Assembly: GCF_009617995.1 (NCBI RefSeq)
Contig: NZ_CP044129.1
Location: forward strand, 62,001-126,000
Length of the DNA: 64,000 nt
Direction: 5' to 3'
Origin: Halomicrobium sp. LC1Hm
GTDB taxonomy: Archaea; Halobacteriota; Halobacteria; Halobacteriales; Haloarculaceae
Shown: positions 62,202-64,000 of the stretch, piece by piece
Position numbering within the stretch: the stretch's first letter is position 1
Layout of the letters: each line of letters begins with the position of its first letter
Notes under the pieces: generated by a model
Seen by the model: the letters and a program-made list of their open reading frames with translations, nothing else
What the model was told of the DNA's origin: nothing
Database searches by the model: none
Translations under genes and position numbers: made by a program

Positions 62202-63413
62202 TCACGAAAAGAGGCTCGTGTGAACCGGGGCGTGGTCGGGACCGTCGTCGCCGTCGTCGTCGTCGGTGGTGTCGGAGACGGCGCTGCCGCCGACGCCGTC
62301 GGCGAGGAAGTCGGCGACGGGCGGGCCGACGCGGTCGGGCTCGACGAGGAAGGCGTCGTGGCCGTAGTCGGAGTCGACCACGTGGTGTGCGGTCGCGGTG
62401 TCGGTCTCGCGGAACGCGTCGGCCAGCTCTTCGGACTGTTCTGTGGTGAAGTGCCAGTCGCCGGTAAAGGACATCAGCAACGCCTCGCCGTCGAAGGCGG
62501 CGACGGCGTCGGCGTCGGACTCGAAGCCCGACGAGAGGTCGTAGTTGTCCATCGCTCGGGTCAGGTAGAGGTAGCTGTTCGCGTCGAAGCGGTCGACGAA
62601 CTTCGTGGCGTTGTGATCGAGGTACGACTCCACGTCCCGGTAGGGGAAGAACCGGCCCGCCGGATCCGTCGGGAAGGCCCGCTCGTACTCTCTCGTGGCC
62701 GCCCGACGGCCGAAGCGCTGCTCCATCGTCGCCTTCGAGAGGTACATCACGTGCCCGAGTTCGCGGGCCAGCGCCAGCCCCTCGTCTGGGTCCGGGCGGT
62801 CGTCGCCGTAGTAGTCCCCACCGTTCCAGTCGTCGTCGGTCGTGATCGCCCGGCGGGCGATCCCGTCCAGCGCGAGACACTGCGGGTCGAGTCGCGCGGC
62901 GGCGGCGATGGCGACGACGCGCTCGACGTGGTCGGGATGGCGCTTGACCCAGTCCAGCGCGTTCATGCCGCCGACGCTGCCGCCGACGACCGCGTGGAGG
63001 TGGGGCACTCCGAGTTCGTCCAGCACGGCCCGCTGGGCCTCCGTCCAGTCGCCGACGGTCACCGGCGGGAACGCCGTCCCGTAGGGCTCGTCGGTCTCGG
63101 GGTTCGTCGAGGCCGGCCCGGACGTGCCATAACAGGAGCCGGGGTCGTTCACGCAGATCACGTAGTACTCGGTCGTGTCGATGGCCTTGCCCGGACCGAC
63201 GATGTTGTCCCACCAGGCGAAGGCCTGATCGGAGTCTTCGAAGCGACCGCGGCCGGCGACGTGTGCGCTGCCGGTGAGCGCGTGACAGACGAGGACGGCG
63301 TTGTCGCCGTCGAACTCGCCGTAGGTCTCGTACGCGACTTCGAGCTCGGGGATCGTCTCGCCACAGGCGAACTCGAACTCGCCCAGCGAGAGGGTCTGGT
63401 GGTCTACGTCCAT
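62202..63413 (-). CDS. metX: Homoserine O-acetyltransferase
   Basis: A 403-residue alpha/beta hydrolase-fold acyltransferase that acetylates homoserine for methionine synthesis. The nucleophile elbow [14 protein letters not shown], the early [14 protein letters not shown] and [14 protein letters not shown], and the triad parts FTGDWHF and SDYGHDAF are intact. The C-terminus has an acidic extension of about 25 residues ([13 protein letters not shown]). The O-acetylhomoserine sulfhydrylase gene ends 89 bases upstream on the same strand, so the two form a methionine unit. Confidence 0.93.
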   Translation of the reverse strand: MDVDHQTLSLGEFEFACGETIPELEVAYETYGEFDGDNAVLVCHALTGSAHVAGRGRFEDSDQAFAWWDNIVGPGKAIDTTEYYVICVNDPGSCYGTSGPASTNPETDEPYGTAFPPVTVGDWTEAQRAVLDELGVPHLHAVVGGSVGGMNALDWVKRHPDHVERVVAIAAAARLDPQCLALDGIARRAITTDDDWNGGDYYGDDRPDPDEGLALARELGHVMYLSKATMEQRFGRRAATREYERAFPTDPAGRFFPYRDVESYLDHNATKFVDRFDANSYLYLTRAMDNYDLSSGFESDADAVAAFDGEALLMSFTGDWHFTTEQSEELADAFRETDTATAHHVVDSDYGHDAFLVEPDRVGPPVADFLADGVGGSAVSDTTDDDDGDDGPDHAPVHTSLFS

Positions 63414-63502
63414 GCTGTGGCCCTCACTGTCGTCGTTCGAAACGGGAACTCGATTGCCGTGTTGCTGTGCCGTAGGCGGTCTTCTGGCTGGTTTCGAGAC
63501 AT

Positions 63503-64000
63503 TTAGCTGGCCTCCTCGATGGCCCGGTCGAGGTCGGCGACGACGTCCTCGGTGTCCTCGATGCCGACGCTACAGCGGATCAGGTCCGGCGTGACGCCGC
63601 TGGCCCGCTGTTCGTCCTCGCTGAGCTGTGCGTGGGTCGTGCTCGCGGGATGGATCACGAGCGTCTTGGCGTCGCCGATGTTGGCGAGGAACTGCGCGAG
63701 ATCGGTCCGCTCGCACACCTCGCGGCCGGCGTCGTAGCCCCCCTCCAGGCCGAAGGTGACGATGCCGCCGTAGCCGCCGTCGAGGTAGCGGTTCGCGTTG
63801 TCGTGGGTCTCGTGATCTTCGAGTCCGGGGTAGGTGACCCACGCCACCTCGGGGTGGTCTCGGAGGTGTTCGGCGACGGCCATCGCCGACTCGCAGTGCT
63901 GTTGCATCCGGAGCTTGAGCGTCTCACATCCCTGGAGGGTAGCCCAGGCGTCGAAGGGCTTCTGGCCGTCGCCCAGCGAGCGAACGGCGCGCTGGCGGAC
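63503..64000 (-). CDS. metY: O-acetylhomoserine sulfhydrylase, C-terminal part
   Basis: The frame continues through the right edge of the window, so the N-terminus and the PLP Lys region are missing; about 165 residues are visible. The stretch [20 protein letters not shown], the following [18 protein letters not shown] and the C-terminal [20 protein letters not shown] and [20 protein letters not shown] are typical of MetY/Cys-Met metabolism PLP enzymes. It should use the metX product and sulfide to form homocysteine. Confidence 0.9.
   Translation of the reverse strand, partial: VRQRAVRSLGDGQKPFDAWATLQGCETLKLRMQQHCESAMAVAEHLRDHPEVAWVTYPGLEDHETHDNANRYLDGGYGGIVTFGLEGGYDAGREVCERTDLAQFLANIGDAKTLVIHPASTTHAQLSEDEQRASGVTPDLIRCSVGIEDTEDVVADLDRAIEEAS

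Overview
The window comes from a high-GC halophilic archaeon (class Halobacteria). Predicted proteins are strongly acidic. Many genes have a TATA-like box about 27 bases before the start codon, which implies leaderless mRNAs. The gene repertoire is haloarchaeal: CDP-archaeol synthase, archaeal PurO, CTP-dependent riboflavin kinase, Tat-exported chitinase, and many small haloarchaea-specific families. The chromosome fragment looks like core genome with scattered repeat elements. I see no plasmid, virus or CRISPR array. A Haloarcula/Halomicrobium-like relative is a guess only.

Layout. 1-9 kb: a partial DUF5828 gene, a secreted GH18 chitinase, a PiT phosphate transporter, a CNNM/CorC-type membrane protein, a glutaredoxin plus cysteine-free peroxiredoxin pair, Sua5/YrdC, a degenerate Cas4-like Fe-S protein and hemB. 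9-19 kb: a DUF6498-like membrane protein, an amt-glnK-lrp nitrogen operon, cheC, molybdenum cofactor genes (mobB-moaE fusion, moaC, moaB, a short moeA-like gene) and hemL. 19-31 kb: prs, two lipoproteins, a NifU-like protein, purO, tRNA-Gln(CUG) with a duplicated 3' end, a universal stress protein, a second PiT transporter, a squalene/phytoene synthase and leuS. 31-41 kb: thioesterase, DUF123, methyltransferase, TetR, Hjc resolvase, polysaccharide deacetylase, an IS remnant and alaS. 41-52 kb: DUF4013, a hydrolase, amidotransferase, HPP and acyl-CoA dehydrogenase genes, a secreted calcium-repeat metalloprotease, PHP, the ribK-ribB pair and ilvE. 52-64 kb: DUF502, proline dehydrogenase, carS, a hemC-cobA-hemD operon, a sulfatase-like gene with a flippase-like membrane protein, panE, metX and the end of metY.

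Pathways. hemB and hemL lie apart, while hemC, uroporphyrinogen methyltransferase and hemD form one overlapping operon, giving most of the route from glutamate-semialdehyde to siroheme precursors. The riboflavin, molybdenum cofactor and methionine genes form similar overlapping or closely spaced units.

The most unusual content is non-coding. Two families of structured repeats are dispersed through the window. E1 is an 80-bp palindrome with at least five full copies and four partial or decayed ones. It often sits directly on stop codons and between convergent genes. E2 is a 200-400-bp element with terminal inverted repeats (CCGAAAGCCCTCGC / GCGAGGGCTTTCGG) and nested hairpins, in five copies and both orientations. 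In both families the paired arms change together between copies, so base-pairing appears to be maintained. Two operons (amt and ilvE) also seem to begin with a tiny leaderless ORF whose stop overlaps the start codon of the main gene.
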